A stretch of 64,000 nt of DNA, from contig JAJTHV010000105.1 in assembly GCA_021300095.1 (NCBI GenBank), positions 1 to 64,000 on the forward strand, in the 5' to 3' direction. The translations under genes and the position numbers were made by a program. Source of the stretch: Flammeovirgaceae bacterium (GTDB lineage: Bacteria > Bacteroidota > Bacteroidia > Cytophagales > Cyclobacteriaceae). Below, piece after piece: positions 43,161 to 53,300 of this stretch (within the stretch, counting starts at the first letter, position 1; each line of letters opens with the position of its first letter). The notes under the pieces are model-generated. The model was given only the letters and a program-made list of their open reading frames with translations. It was not told the DNA's origin and ran no database searches.

Positions 43161-43976
43161 TTAGTCCACTATTTTCCATTGCCATGTAACCTGATAAGGA
43201 TAAACTTCATAGAGCGATGAATCTTCTGTGAACGAATAGCCATTTTTGTAGTCTTGTTTCCCCGCCTTCATGAATGCTTTAGCCTGATCCGTTTTGCCCA
43301 ATGCTTCTAAACATTTGGCCTTGTAATATTTGGCATCTGAAAACTGCGGATACAATCGAAGAGCTTCGTCAAATGCACGAATGGCTTTTTCAGTTTCACC
43401 TAATTCGAAGCGACAAATTCCGAGGTAGAACAAATCAACAAAATGTACCCAGTCGCGACCTCTCTCTTTGGTTGCCGTTTCAACTTCAACTGTTAAAATC
43501 TTTAGCGCTCTACTTGGCTCGTTCAGCTGCAGATAACATAGCGCCATATAGAATTCATGCGAATGATCTTGTTCGAAGCCACGGCCAAACTCTCTTTTAT
43601 ACAGATTGAAGGTGCGAAGTGCCTCTTCATAGTTTTTCGAAAAAATGCATTGTAGGAAAGCAAACCGTCCCAGGTAATTTCTTCGATCTAATTGAACGGC
43701 TTTCCTAAAATAGAATTTGGCCTGATCGTATTTTCTGGTTTTCCAGTACGGCATCGCCTTTTGTTGCCATAAAACGGCAATGGTGCTATCCTCTTGAATT
43801 CCTAGGTCTATCCATCGTTGCCACTCCTTTTCCAAATAATGATGATTCCAGGCTCCAGCCTTCAGGTACTTGTCAATAATCGCTTGCTGCTCTTTTTCTT
43901 TAGAAGCAGCTATTTCTTTTGGTTGACCCGCACAGGCAAACCAGACGAACATGGAAAGAATTTGGATTGACTTCAT
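43161..43976 (-). CDS. TPR lipoprotein
   Basis: The 271-residue lipoprotein has a leader ending in VWFACAG (lipobox FACA, Cys near 15) and five or so tetratricopeptide-like repeats, such as WQQKAMPYWKTRKYDQAKFY, FYLGICRFELGETEKAIRAF and AKYYKAKCLEALGKTDQAKA. I took the ATG at 43976, which gives a proper leader; an upstream TTG would add ten residues. It is likely in the periplasm or outer membrane and mediates protein contacts. Partner unknown. Confidence 0.8.
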   Translation of the reverse strand: MKSIQILSMFVWFACAGQPKEIAASKEKEQQAIIDKYLKAGAWNHHYLEKEWQRWIDLGIQEDSTIAVLWQQKAMPYWKTRKYDQAKFYFRKAVQLDRRNYLGRFAFLQCIFSKNYEEALRTFNLYKREFGRGFEQDHSHEFYMALCYLQLNEPSRALKILTVEVETATKERGRDWVHFVDLFYLGICRFELGETEKAIRAFDEALRLYPQFSDAKYYKAKCLEALGKTDQAKAFMKAGKQDYKNGYSFTEDSSLYEVYPYQVTWQWKIVD

Positions 43977-44177
43977 CAATAGTTGGTTATTTGGCAAATT
44001 AATCAAGTCAAGAGTCCTTCGCCTCTAGCTACTAGGTGTTTAACATTACTTTAACAGATTTTTCAAAATACAAATAAGGTTAAGTACCTCCGCGTCTTAT
44101 CACAAAACTGTCAGATCTTACACGTTGTAATCGGGTTCGTCAAAAATCCTTAATTTGCCATCCACAAATTTCAAGTC

Positions 44178-44654
44178 ATGATCATTAAAAAATTGGCGGT
44201 TCCGCTGGTCAACGAAAAAATTTTACCACAAGTCGAGCATTGTTATATCGCCACCGCGGCCGTGTCAGAGGAGGGATTTGATTTTATTCGTAGCCGCATT
44301 CCTACCAAAACTAAGATGGACATTGTTACCGGAGTTACCGGGCCCCTATCGCGTGAAGTGTTGCATAGAATTTGGCGCAACTACCAAGGTCGCATTACCC
44401 TCAACATCTACTCGAAAAATATTTTTCATGCCAATGTTTACATTTTCGATTTGCCATTTCGCAAAACCATTGCATTTATTGGTTCAGGTACATTTACACT
44501 GGAAGGCCTGAAAGATCACGAAGAACTCTTTTATAAAATTACCGATGCGAAAGAAATTGAAAATTTGAAGTCGTGGTTTGTAGGCTACTATGAATTTTCA
44601 GAGCCATTAACGGAAAAAGTCATTCAGGAATATGAGCAAGCAAACCCTGCCTGA
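44178..44654 (+). CDS. Phospholipase D-like protein with altered HKD motif
   Basis: The 158-residue protein has the N-terminal PLD-like alpha/beta fold: YIATAAVSEEGFDFI, TKMDIVTGVTGPL and NIFHANVYIFDL, then IAFIGSGTFTLEGLKDHEEL. In PLD enzymes the motif is HxKxxxxD; here the His (84) and Asp (91) are present but the Lys position (86) is Asn. It carries one PLD module, whereas active PLD enzymes have two modules or dimerise. The substitution could mean loss of phosphodiesterase activity. Similar single-domain PLD proteins sit in restriction and defence loci, but here the neighbours do not show such a system. Confidence 0.75.
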   Translation: MIIKKLAVPLVNEKILPQVEHCYIATAAVSEEGFDFIRSRIPTKTKMDIVTGVTGPLSREVLHRIWRNYQGRITLNIYSKNIFHANVYIFDLPFRKTIAFIGSGTFTLEGLKDHEELFYKITDAKEIENLKSWFVGYYEFSEPLTEKVIQEYEQANPA

Positions 44655-44666
44655 TGGCTGGCAAGT

Positions 44667-45128
44667 TTACTTCAATGACTCAAAACTATATTGAGCGTTT
44701 TGCCAGAATTCGTCCAGCGCGATGATGCGTGGTTTGAAAAATGAAATCAAATCGGGCCAGTGGTCTTTGTTGAAGATCGAAACATCCTGAAGTTCGCTAC
44801 AAATTCTGCTGATCGTTTTTCCATCGGCAATCGGTGCATGCAGTTGCCACTTCCATTCTTCGCCTACGGTGGCGTGCAGCATCGTTTTTAGTTCTTCAAA
44901 TTGTTCAAAAAACAATTCGCGGATGGCCGTATCGCGATGTTCGAGGGCAATGAAAATCATGGCGGTGTTCGGTTGGGCAGCCATTCGAAAGTGTACATCT
45001 TTCAAGCCCGTGCGGTAGTTCACCCAATTGATTTTTACGCCATCGGCTGAAGGCACCGGGCTCATGTATCGACCGAATGTAGTCCAGAATTCTTCGCGCA
45101 AGCGCGCTGCTTCATCGCGTTTAAACAT
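44667..45128 (-). CDS. DUF4268 family protein
   Basis: The 153-residue protein matches DUF4268: REEFWTTFGRYMSPVPSADG near the start, WVNYRTGLKDVHFRMAAQ in the middle and a C-terminal helix, FKPRIIALDEFWQNAQ. DUF4268 is often the C-terminal half of restriction-linked or endonuclease-like proteins, but here it is a standalone domain. No catalytic motif is recognised. It is convergent with the PLD-like gene, with 12 bases between. Confidence 0.8.
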   Translation of the reverse strand: MFKRDEAARLREEFWTTFGRYMSPVPSADGVKINWVNYRTGLKDVHFRMAAQPNTAMIFIALEHRDTAIRELFFEQFEELKTMLHATVGEEWKWQLHAPIADGKTISRICSELQDVSIFNKDHWPDLISFFKPRIIALDEFWQNAQYSFESLK

Positions 45129-45176
45129 GGCACTAAGTAATGAGAATGCTTTTCAACTGACTCCGACTCAATGAAC

Positions 45177-48100
45177 TCATTGTTTGATGATTTTGAGGGG
45201 CTTTTCCCCATCTATCTTTAAAGTATAAAAGCCGGGCGATAGTAGCGACAAATCAAGTGCATAGTCGAGTAGTTGGCCACTCACAATTAGTTTACCTGAA
45301 TTGTCATAAATGCTGAATGTGTTTCCAATTAAATTTTTAGAAGGATAGAGAGTTATGCTTTTATCGGTAGGATTGGGTGCGAAACTCGTTTCTCCGTAGG
45401 CATTGGTTTCAAAAAATACCGAAGCATACCACGGATTTACACTTCTGCATGTAATATGAACGCGTGCTTCGTATTTAGTAGCCGGTCGCAGTCCCTCGAG
45501 TGTCACTTCTTTTGATGTTGATTGGATCGTTTTCCAAGCGGTGCTACCAACAATGGAGTAATCCAGTGAATACGGAACAGGACTAAAAGTATCGCTCCAC
45601 GAAAACCTCGAACCTGTGTAAGTGATGTCGCTGGCAATGAGATCGAAAGGCGTATGGCAAATGGTAGTGAAGGTTAATGAGGTAAAATCTTTTGTGTTGA
45701 TACAATACGGAGCAACACGCACCACATAGTTGGTGCCCGGCTCTAAGCCATTGATTACATACGAGGTCGAATTTACTTGAATTGATGTTTCGGGTCCACC
45801 GGAAGAAAGAGAATAAAGCAAAGTATAGTTGGCGGTAGCGGATTCATCAAACCATTGGACTCTGGCACTAAAAGGAGTGACAGAATCAGTAATTAGTCCG
45901 AATACTTTTGGGCACAGTGTGGTGAATGATGTGTTAATGTAATCCGAGTCGAGATTTGTACAGGCCATTTTTCCACGAACAAAATATTTTTGAGCAGGTT
46001 GCAGTTGAGACATAACTCTGTCCGCCCCAATCAAAGTCCAGTTCTGAAGATCTGTGCTGTATTCTAAAATTACAGAGCCACTGTAGCTGCCTGTCCAATT
46101 TACGGTTGCAGAATTGAATCGAATGTTGGTCATGCTGATCGATATCAACTTGGGGCAGAGTGTGGTAAACTGTCGGTAGTTAAATTCGACCGTAAAATTG
46201 CAACGACCACGAAAGCGGATGTCGTAGGTGGTGCCTGGCAGTAAATTATTAATTCTACTACTGTTATAGGAATAACTGTACTCGAGCGTCAGCCACTCGT
46301 TTTTACCACTTGGTGAATATTGAATTTCGAAAGAGTTAATGTCGATGGCTTGTACATCGACAGAATTGGTATTGATATTGTACAAAGAGAAGCTGGATGT
46401 GTTTACGCAATCAGTAGTGAACGTTTTGTATGCATAATCTGTAAAGCCAATGTAGCACTTAGCCCTAATTCTTAGTTTATATGATGTGGCATACTGCACA
46501 CTAAACGTAGGCGAGGTAATCTGGTACCAGTAGGGAGTCCCCACAACGGAATAGTCAATCTGAAATTGATCGAATGTAGTGTTCGCTGGTAAAACAATCG
46601 TTGCCGAATAATTGGATGGCTGCACTTGAACCAGTGCGGGATTCAAACAATCGTTGGGAGCGTTTTGCCAGATTTCCAATTGATTGCCATCATGAGGCCA
46701 AAAATTGTAATAGTGTGCCGCAATCACTTCAGGTCGGCCATCACCGTTTAAGTCGTTGATATTTATTTGCGTTTCTACAGTCCCGGAATTCGTATTATTC
46801 AACGGCATTCCGTAATCAAATACTTCTTCAAAAGAAGCATTGGAGAATGGTTCGTGGGCTTCATTTTTGTTTTTTATAAAAACAGATTTTCGATTCGTAA
46901 AGCCTACTATCAGATCAACCTTACCGTCACCATTCATGTCGCCAGCCTTTACTTGTGAAGCAGCATATTTATTTAAGGGCACGTGATGGGTAAGTTGAAT
47001 GACAGAAGGATCGTTTCCGTTTTCAGTAACTTTCAAGTAAGTGCTATCATAGGGAGAATAGGAAATAAGGTCTTTCCAGCCATCTTGATTCAAATCATTG
47101 GCTATATACTTTGCTATTCGCGCGGGCTGCAAATCATCTAGGGTAATTTCTGTGAATGCAAAAGACCCCGGTTGTGTGCTCTCATTTTTTAATAGCGGCA
47201 CCTTTGTATGATTTACGGCACTTAGTATGACTTCCGGTTTGCCATCATTGTTCAAATCGGCACTACTAAAACTATTCGGATAATAGGGTAGTGTTACTGA
47301 AAATTGCTTCGAAAAGTTTTCAGCCAATACCAACCCTTTTGGGTTTTGATTACGAATGACATTAATAGTTGATTGACCCTGAGTAAACGATTGAAGCGTA
47401 GCTATATCAATATGACCATCCTGATCGAAATCACGGAAAAGAACATCAAAAAAATACCCAATGGGCATATCTACTGGAGGAGCAAAAAAGAGAAATCCGG
47501 GTACAGATAAATTAGGGTAAACTCGAATACCATTTCGGTAAGTACCAATCACATCTTTACGCCCATTTCCATCCAAATCAACAAGCCATTCAACGGAATT
47601 AAATTCAACGGTAAACGTATTTCTCACAAACGATTCAATCGTAATGTCTCCGCCTTGATTTACATTTTGGTAAATGGAGAAACTGGGGTAGTGTGAAGCA
47701 ACAATATCCGGTTTGCCATCCCCATCCATATCTTCTACCATCGCTTGGTAGATAAATAAATCGCTGATACCAACACGAAGTGTTAAGTCCTTTTTTGTAA
47801 AATCACCTGAAAACGTTGGCACAAACTCTTGTGTGGATTCTGCCCTTAATCCTGATTGTACATCGAGCAACGAAATAGTGCCAAAGGATGCCCCCGCCGG
47901 AACCTTTACTTTTAGTTGTGTTGAAGTACCCAACAAGATAGTGGCTCGAATCGCACCAAAATTGACGATGTTTTTTTCTGGCGCTACATTAAAATTATCG
48001 CCTGTAATAATCACTTCTGAACCCACTGCAGCTGCCAATGGAGAAACAGAGGCAATCACCGGCTTCACAGCTGTAAAAATGTTTAACTGACTTGAAGCAG

Positions 48101-50288
48101 TACTGGCAAAGCCATTAGTCGCGATGAGTCGATAGTAGTAGGTTTGCTGAGGCTGAAGGTTGAAGATTGGAGCAGAAACATTAACAAACTCAGTAGTATC
48201 CGACAATGGATAAGTAGCAGTGACGGAACCTAACGATGGCGTAAGCCCATATTCAAAGTAGTAGGATGTGAATAAGCTATTGGGATTTATCTGTCCATAC
48301 AAAATAGCTGTGGTTTCTGTTACATCTACAGTTTGCTTTATTTTTACGAGCGGTGCTAATGAAATGGTGGTGAACTCTGTTGTAGAATAGGAACTCCCAT
48401 TTTCATTAGTTGCCACAAGACGCACAAAATAGCGTGTTTGACTTTGCAAGCCAGTCAATGTGCCTTCTACCTTGTCAATGTATTGGTATGACGGAGATGA
48501 GCTGCCATAGGCTGTGGTAGGTCCGTATTCAAAATGATAACTGACAGTGCTTCCTCTTGGAACTAGTGTTCCTTTTATCTTTACTGTGGTAGCCGTAATA
48601 TCAAATAGCGATAAGCCAGTGATAATGGGCTCGTCTATCACACCCACAGCATCCCACGCATTGTTTACCTCTTCATATATCGTTGAATTTTTTCCGTACA
48701 GGTCGTCTGTGGCTAGCAATGACCCAATGCGACTGTCCAGATAATCCGAATAGTAACTTAGATATTCGGTTAAGTTGCGATAGGCAATTTTTGATGCGGC
48801 ATCCATGCCAATGGCATTGACTGTATATTTTTCCTCATTGTCATTTACTCCATTACCACCTTCGCACAAAAGATAATACCAAAAATTTTGAACTCCGGAG
48901 TTGTAGTGAACTCCTCCATTATCTTCATAGCCGGTATACCACATATCCCCCAACCAGGTGTCAGGTTGATTTTTGAGATTGGGATTACTGAAATCGCGCA
49001 GGCCTCCGGTTCGATAGTACTTAGCCAATTGCCAAGTTGCGGTGTCACCAAAGGTGTTGAACTCAATTGCCTTTCCGAAAATATCAGAGAATGATTCGTT
49101 GAGCGCTCCGCTTTCACCATAGTATTGAAGTTGTGCTTCGTATTGCGTGACTCCGTGTGTGAGTTCGTGGGCAACTACGTCTAGCTCGACCAGTGGATTG
49201 TTGTTACTGCCATCTCCAAACAGCAGTGTATTTCGCGACCAAAAGGCATTGTTCAAACCAACATCTACATGTACATACGATCGTATACTGCTTCCGAAAT
49301 TATCATAACTGTTACGATTATGAGTTTTGAAATAGTATTCATAGGATTGTTCAGCAGCCCATTGAACAGAAACGGCAACTTTTTGATACGGTTCATTGTA
49401 TTCTGTAGTAGAAGAGTAGAAATTGTAGACAGGCACATTGAAACCAAAAATCCAGGCTAGGACGCTTGCATTGTTATAGTTGTAAGTCTCAATCTGTCCT
49501 CCATTCATGGTTTGCCCGATTAATCGACTTGAACCATCATCAAATTTTTCAATGCGAATGGGCAGCGTTCCATAATAGTTCGTCAAGCCAGTTCCTACTC
49601 CGTAGGGAAGCGGAGGCGATTTTCTTTCTTTTTCAGTGAAGCAATTATGAACCAAACTTACTTTGTTTATCACTTGCCCAGTGCGTGCATCGATCGAAAT
49701 TCGCCAACGCTCAATCAACGATACATCGATATCAAAAACATAGGCAACTGAAAAGCTCTCTGGAGTAAATGTAAAATTCTTAGATACTATTAATTTTTTT
49801 CCGTGCTGCCGAGTGGTATCTTTTGTATTCAGAGCCCGAACCGCATTTTGAAAAGCCTGACTCTCGTTCAAACTTGTTTGCACATCAATGTTTAAACTTC
49901 GCACAGATTTACCATTGGCCGATTTTACAAATCCATTTTTTTCATGCACACGATAGCCCATGCCATCAATGGCAATGCCCTTATAATATTGTTGCAAAAA
50001 GCGATGCTGCATGCCAAGCTGATCGGTAGACGATTCCGTTTCTGAAAAAGAAAATTCGGCAGGAATGTTAAAATAAGTGCGAATGTTAGTAATAAATTCC
50101 GCTGATGCGACTGCGCCTTCTTTGAACTCGACAGCACGTGGTGGCTCGTTGGTATTGCCATAATATACAGTGCCATTTGGCGTGGTCGAAGAACTAATTG
50201 CCTTTGCAGCAGAACTTTTTTGTTTCTGCGCAAGAAGCGGACCAACACACAGAAAACTTATCAGTACGAGAATAATTCGATTTGCCAT
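45177..50288 (-). CDS. Giant secreted M4 metallopeptidase with FG-GAP propeller and type IX sorting domain
   Basis: The roughly 1700-residue protein has a signal peptide (IILVLISFLCVGPLLAQ), an FTP propeptide region, and a thermolysin-type M4 domain with the zinc motif VAHELTHGVTQYEAQ (near 375) and ESFSDIFG as the third-ligand helix. Then come two Fn3-like domains, an IPT/TIG domain (GSEVIITGDNFNV) and seven FG-GAP calcium repeats (DMDGDGKPD, DLDGNGRKD, DFDQDGHID, DLNNDGKPE, DLNQDGWKD, DMNGDGKVD, DLNGDGRPE), enough for one seven-bladed propeller. About five more Fn3 modules precede the type A CTD (APNPTDKSITLY ... LSPGFYTLKIDG). It is exported by the T9SS. I took the ATG at 50288. Confidence 0.93.
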   Translation of the reverse strand: MANRIILVLISFLCVGPLLAQKQKSSAAKAISSSTTPNGTVYYGNTNEPPRAVEFKEGAVASAEFITNIRTYFNIPAEFSFSETESSTDQLGMQHRFLQQYYKGIAIDGMGYRVHEKNGFVKSANGKSVRSLNIDVQTSLNESQAFQNAVRALNTKDTTRQHGKKLIVSKNFTFTPESFSVAYVFDIDVSLIERWRISIDARTGQVINKVSLVHNCFTEKERKSPPLPYGVGTGLTNYYGTLPIRIEKFDDGSSRLIGQTMNGGQIETYNYNNASVLAWIFGFNVPVYNFYSSTTEYNEPYQKVAVSVQWAAEQSYEYYFKTHNRNSYDNFGSSIRSYVHVDVGLNNAFWSRNTLLFGDGSNNNPLVELDVVAHELTHGVTQYEAQLQYYGESGALNESFSDIFGKAIEFNTFGDTATWQLAKYYRTGGLRDFSNPNLKNQPDTWLGDMWYTGYEDNGGVHYNSGVQNFWYYLLCEGGNGVNDNEEKYTVNAIGMDAASKIAYRNLTEYLSYYSDYLDSRIGSLLATDDLYGKNSTIYEEVNNAWDAVGVIDEPIITGLSLFDITATTVKIKGTLVPRGSTVSYHFEYGPTTAYGSSSPSYQYIDKVEGTLTGLQSQTRYFVRLVATNENGSSYSTTEFTTISLAPLVKIKQTVDVTETTAILYGQINPNSLFTSYYFEYGLTPSLGSVTATYPLSDTTEFVNVSAPIFNLQPQQTYYYRLIATNGFASTASSQLNIFTAVKPVIASVSPLAAAVGSEVIITGDNFNVAPEKNIVNFGAIRATILLGTSTQLKVKVPAGASFGTISLLDVQSGLRAESTQEFVPTFSGDFTKKDLTLRVGISDLFIYQAMVEDMDGDGKPDIVASHYPSFSIYQNVNQGGDITIESFVRNTFTVEFNSVEWLVDLDGNGRKDVIGTYRNGIRVYPNLSVPGFLFFAPPVDMPIGYFFDVLFRDFDQDGHIDIATLQSFTQGQSTINVIRNQNPKGLVLAENFSKQFSVTLPYYPNSFSSADLNNDGKPEVILSAVNHTKVPLLKNESTQPGSFAFTEITLDDLQPARIAKYIANDLNQDGWKDLISYSPYDSTYLKVTENGNDPSVIQLTHHVPLNKYAASQVKAGDMNGDGKVDLIVGFTNRKSVFIKNKNEAHEPFSNASFEEVFDYGMPLNNTNSGTVETQININDLNGDGRPEVIAAHYYNFWPHDGNQLEIWQNAPNDCLNPALVQVQPSNYSATIVLPANTTFDQFQIDYSVVGTPYWYQITSPTFSVQYATSYKLRIRAKCYIGFTDYAYKTFTTDCVNTSSFSLYNINTNSVDVQAIDINSFEIQYSPSGKNEWLTLEYSYSYNSSRINNLLPGTTYDIRFRGRCNFTVEFNYRQFTTLCPKLISISMTNIRFNSATVNWTGSYSGSVILEYSTDLQNWTLIGADRVMSQLQPAQKYFVRGKMACTNLDSDYINTSFTTLCPKVFGLITDSVTPFSARVQWFDESATANYTLLYSLSSGGPETSIQVNSTSYVINGLEPGTNYVVRVAPYCINTKDFTSLTFTTICHTPFDLIASDITYTGSRFSWSDTFSPVPYSLDYSIVGSTAWKTIQSTSKEVTLEGLRPATKYEARVHITCRSVNPWYASVFFETNAYGETSFAPNPTDKSITLYPSKNLIGNTFSIYDNSGKLIVSGQLLDYALDLSLLSPGFYTLKIDGEKPLKIIKQ

Positions 50289-50332
50289 GCACACAGTCCG
50301 TAACATCTGCTATACGAGTTAATGATTTATCA

Positions 50333-53300
50333 CTATCGGATGATCTGTACCCAATTTTTGCAGGAAGCAAAATCACCTACTACCAAGCGGAAAAAATAGA
50401 CCCCTTCGGACAAACCTTTTCCACTCCATTCATTTTTGTAATCGTTCGACTCGAATACTTGATTTCCCCAACGATCAATCACGGTCAGCTGCACAGGTAT
50501 GCCTACGGTGGAAGGTGCCAATTGATCTATTCCGAAACGTACCTCAAACTGATCGTTAAATCCGGGTGTGCTTTCAGGTGTAATGACGTTGGGAACAAAT
50601 AACGTATAAAATGGTAATTGAACTGACTCTTCGGTAGGACAAAATTGCTTTTGAGCAATCAACTTTATAGAATAGCGACCATCTTGCTTGTATACATGTT
50701 GCAACGATGTTTCTTCGGATACCGTGCCATCACCAAAATCAAAACGGAAGATAACTCCGTCCGCAGGAGGAGTTAAATTTTGCACAATTACCGAAGGACG
50801 ATCGCTGCAGTTGCCTTCCAGTCGATGGTTCCATTTCAGTTCTACTTTGTCAATTACGGTTATCTCAACCGTATCTTTTTTCTTGCACCCATTGGCATCG
50901 ATCGTATTTACGAAATACGTGGTGCTGACCTGCGGTTGCACAACAGGTGATGCGTTGGAAGAAGTAAATGAGCGATCCGCTGTAAACCAATCATAAATCG
51001 TTGCACCTGGCGCTGACAAGGTGTGTGAATTGCCTTCGCAGATTTGTAAATCGTCTTCCGCCTTTACCGTGTTTCGATTGAAGCTAATTACTTTGATTAC
51101 CGAATCGGCCTTGTTGCATGTATTCGGATTAATGGCTTTCAGTTTTACGCGGTACACACCGGCATCTTCAAAATCGCCTATAATCGATGTGGTATCTGTT
51201 TTAGTTTTCGGAAGAATAGTGCCATTGTCAAAATTCCACAAATAGCTTTCGGCTTGCGTACTCTGATTTTTGAAACGTATCTGCTCCGGATAGCATATTG
51301 TATTAATTCCCGGCCGCGTAAAATTGATATCGTAAGTTTGAAATGCTGCGCGCACGTTTTTTACGACACCCAACAATACGGTGTCTCTTTTACTACACCC
51401 ATTGGCATCTGCGGCTAGCAAATAATAAAATGTGGACTCACTGGGTTGCACAAAAGGCGAGGCTTGAGAGGAAGTAAATTTGCCATCACTGCTTGTCCAT
51501 TGATAGGTAGCTGCACCAGTTGCAGTTAACTGGTGGCTTCTTCCCTCGCATACAATCGCATCCGAGCCTACAATTATCTCCGGATTAAAATAGTTGATGA
51601 TCTGAAACGTAGAGTCAGTTTGGCTACACGTACTCAAGTCAGTAATTTTTAATTTCACCCGATACTGTCCGGTATTCTTGTAGCGATGAATCAGCGAGCG
51701 CGGATCTGTAGCCACTTGATTGACAATTCTTCCATCGCCAAAATCCCATTGAATGGTTCTTCCTCCGGTACTTAAATTCTGAAAGACGATCGTATCCGGA
51801 AAGCACACATTGTTAAATCCGGGTTGCGTTAAGTCTATCGAGTTGGTTTGAAACACTGCTTTGAGTGAGGACAAATCAAATTTGAATGCCGCGTTGTTAC
51901 AATTCTGACTTCTATTTAAACGTGATTTGGCATTGCGTGTAGTAGGAAAATCGGAACTGGGAAGGTTATTGGTATTTCCAAATGCACAACCGGAACATAC
52001 GGCATGATACACGATACCAAACTTGTCGAAACGCGATGTGCCGCCATCTACATGGGTTTTTGAAGAGCTCCCGCCCAGATACGTTGAGTATACCAAGGAA
52101 GAAGCATTCCCATTTAAAACCATAAAATAAAAATCTGAACCGGAAGTAGTCTTTTGAAAAGCGTCATCTGTAATAGGCATTCCGTTTGTGCTGCTTTGCC
52201 AGAAGCCGGTGCTGGGGCTTGAGTTCACGAAGCCTCCCCAGCCGGCTAAATATATGTTATCACAGTCGTTTACTAAAAATGCAGTAGGTGAAATATTAGG
52301 AACGATTAGACCATTGCCCGAACCGGAGCCAAAGACGGTGGAGAATTCGAGCGTACTCAAATCGGGTGAAAACTTTTGCAGAAACTGGCCACTGTTGGGA
52401 TTATGATATACGCCCGGAGTCACTGGTATTGGGCCGGTAGTTTGACCATAACAAAACACGTTTCCACTTGCATTCAAATCGATGAAATAGACTTGATCAA
52501 ATGAAAATGTTCCGGTGAAAGTAGCGTTGAGAATGACACTTCCATCGGCTGCTACACGTGCTATCCAACCGTCAACTACTCCATTGAAAGTAGTTTGGTA
52601 GCTGCCCGCTGTTACGGGAAAATCTGTGCTGGTAGTTCCACCTGCCAAAACAAGATTATGGTTACTATCAAATTTGATGGAGTACGCAGCATCGAAACCG
52701 GTGCCACCTATATAACTTGACCAGATGATGGTGGAAAGATCAGGCGCAAATTTGACAACTACCCCATCGGTTGTGCCGCTGTTAAACGAATTATCAAATC
52801 CATTGACAATGGGAAAATCGGCCGAACCGGTTACGGAGCTAATGAACACATTTCCGGCATCATCCGTAATCACATCACCTCGCATTTCATCACCATAATT
52901 TACGACCAGCGGACCACCCGATTGTTTGGGTAAGTTCAATCCATCATTGCCCGACCCGCCCAAAAAAGTAGAGCCAATTAAGCGATCGCCTGTGGGCGGA
53001 AGCCGAGTCACTACGATGTCCCATACATCGTTCGTGTTGAGTACCCGATTAAAGACACTTGTTCCTGAGTTGAAGGATGGATCGAATGAGCTGCCCAGCG
53101 TTGGATAATTGTCTGAACTGGAAATTCCCAACACGATTAAGTCACCCGTTGCCTTATCCACAACAAGGCTTTCGGGCGAATCATTGTTTCGACCGCCCAG
53201 AAGAGTGGCATACAAGAAGCGGGTTCCGGAAGAGTCATATTTGATAATGGCCATATCAAATTGCCCTTTATGATCGGGTTGAAAGGCTCCGGTGGTAGCT

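Noticed and set aside
42790-43185. 131-codon minus-strand frame overlapping yedK and the 65-aa gene
   Set aside because: It overlaps two supported genes in another frame and has a random composition; the 65-aa frame at 42885 is better placed.
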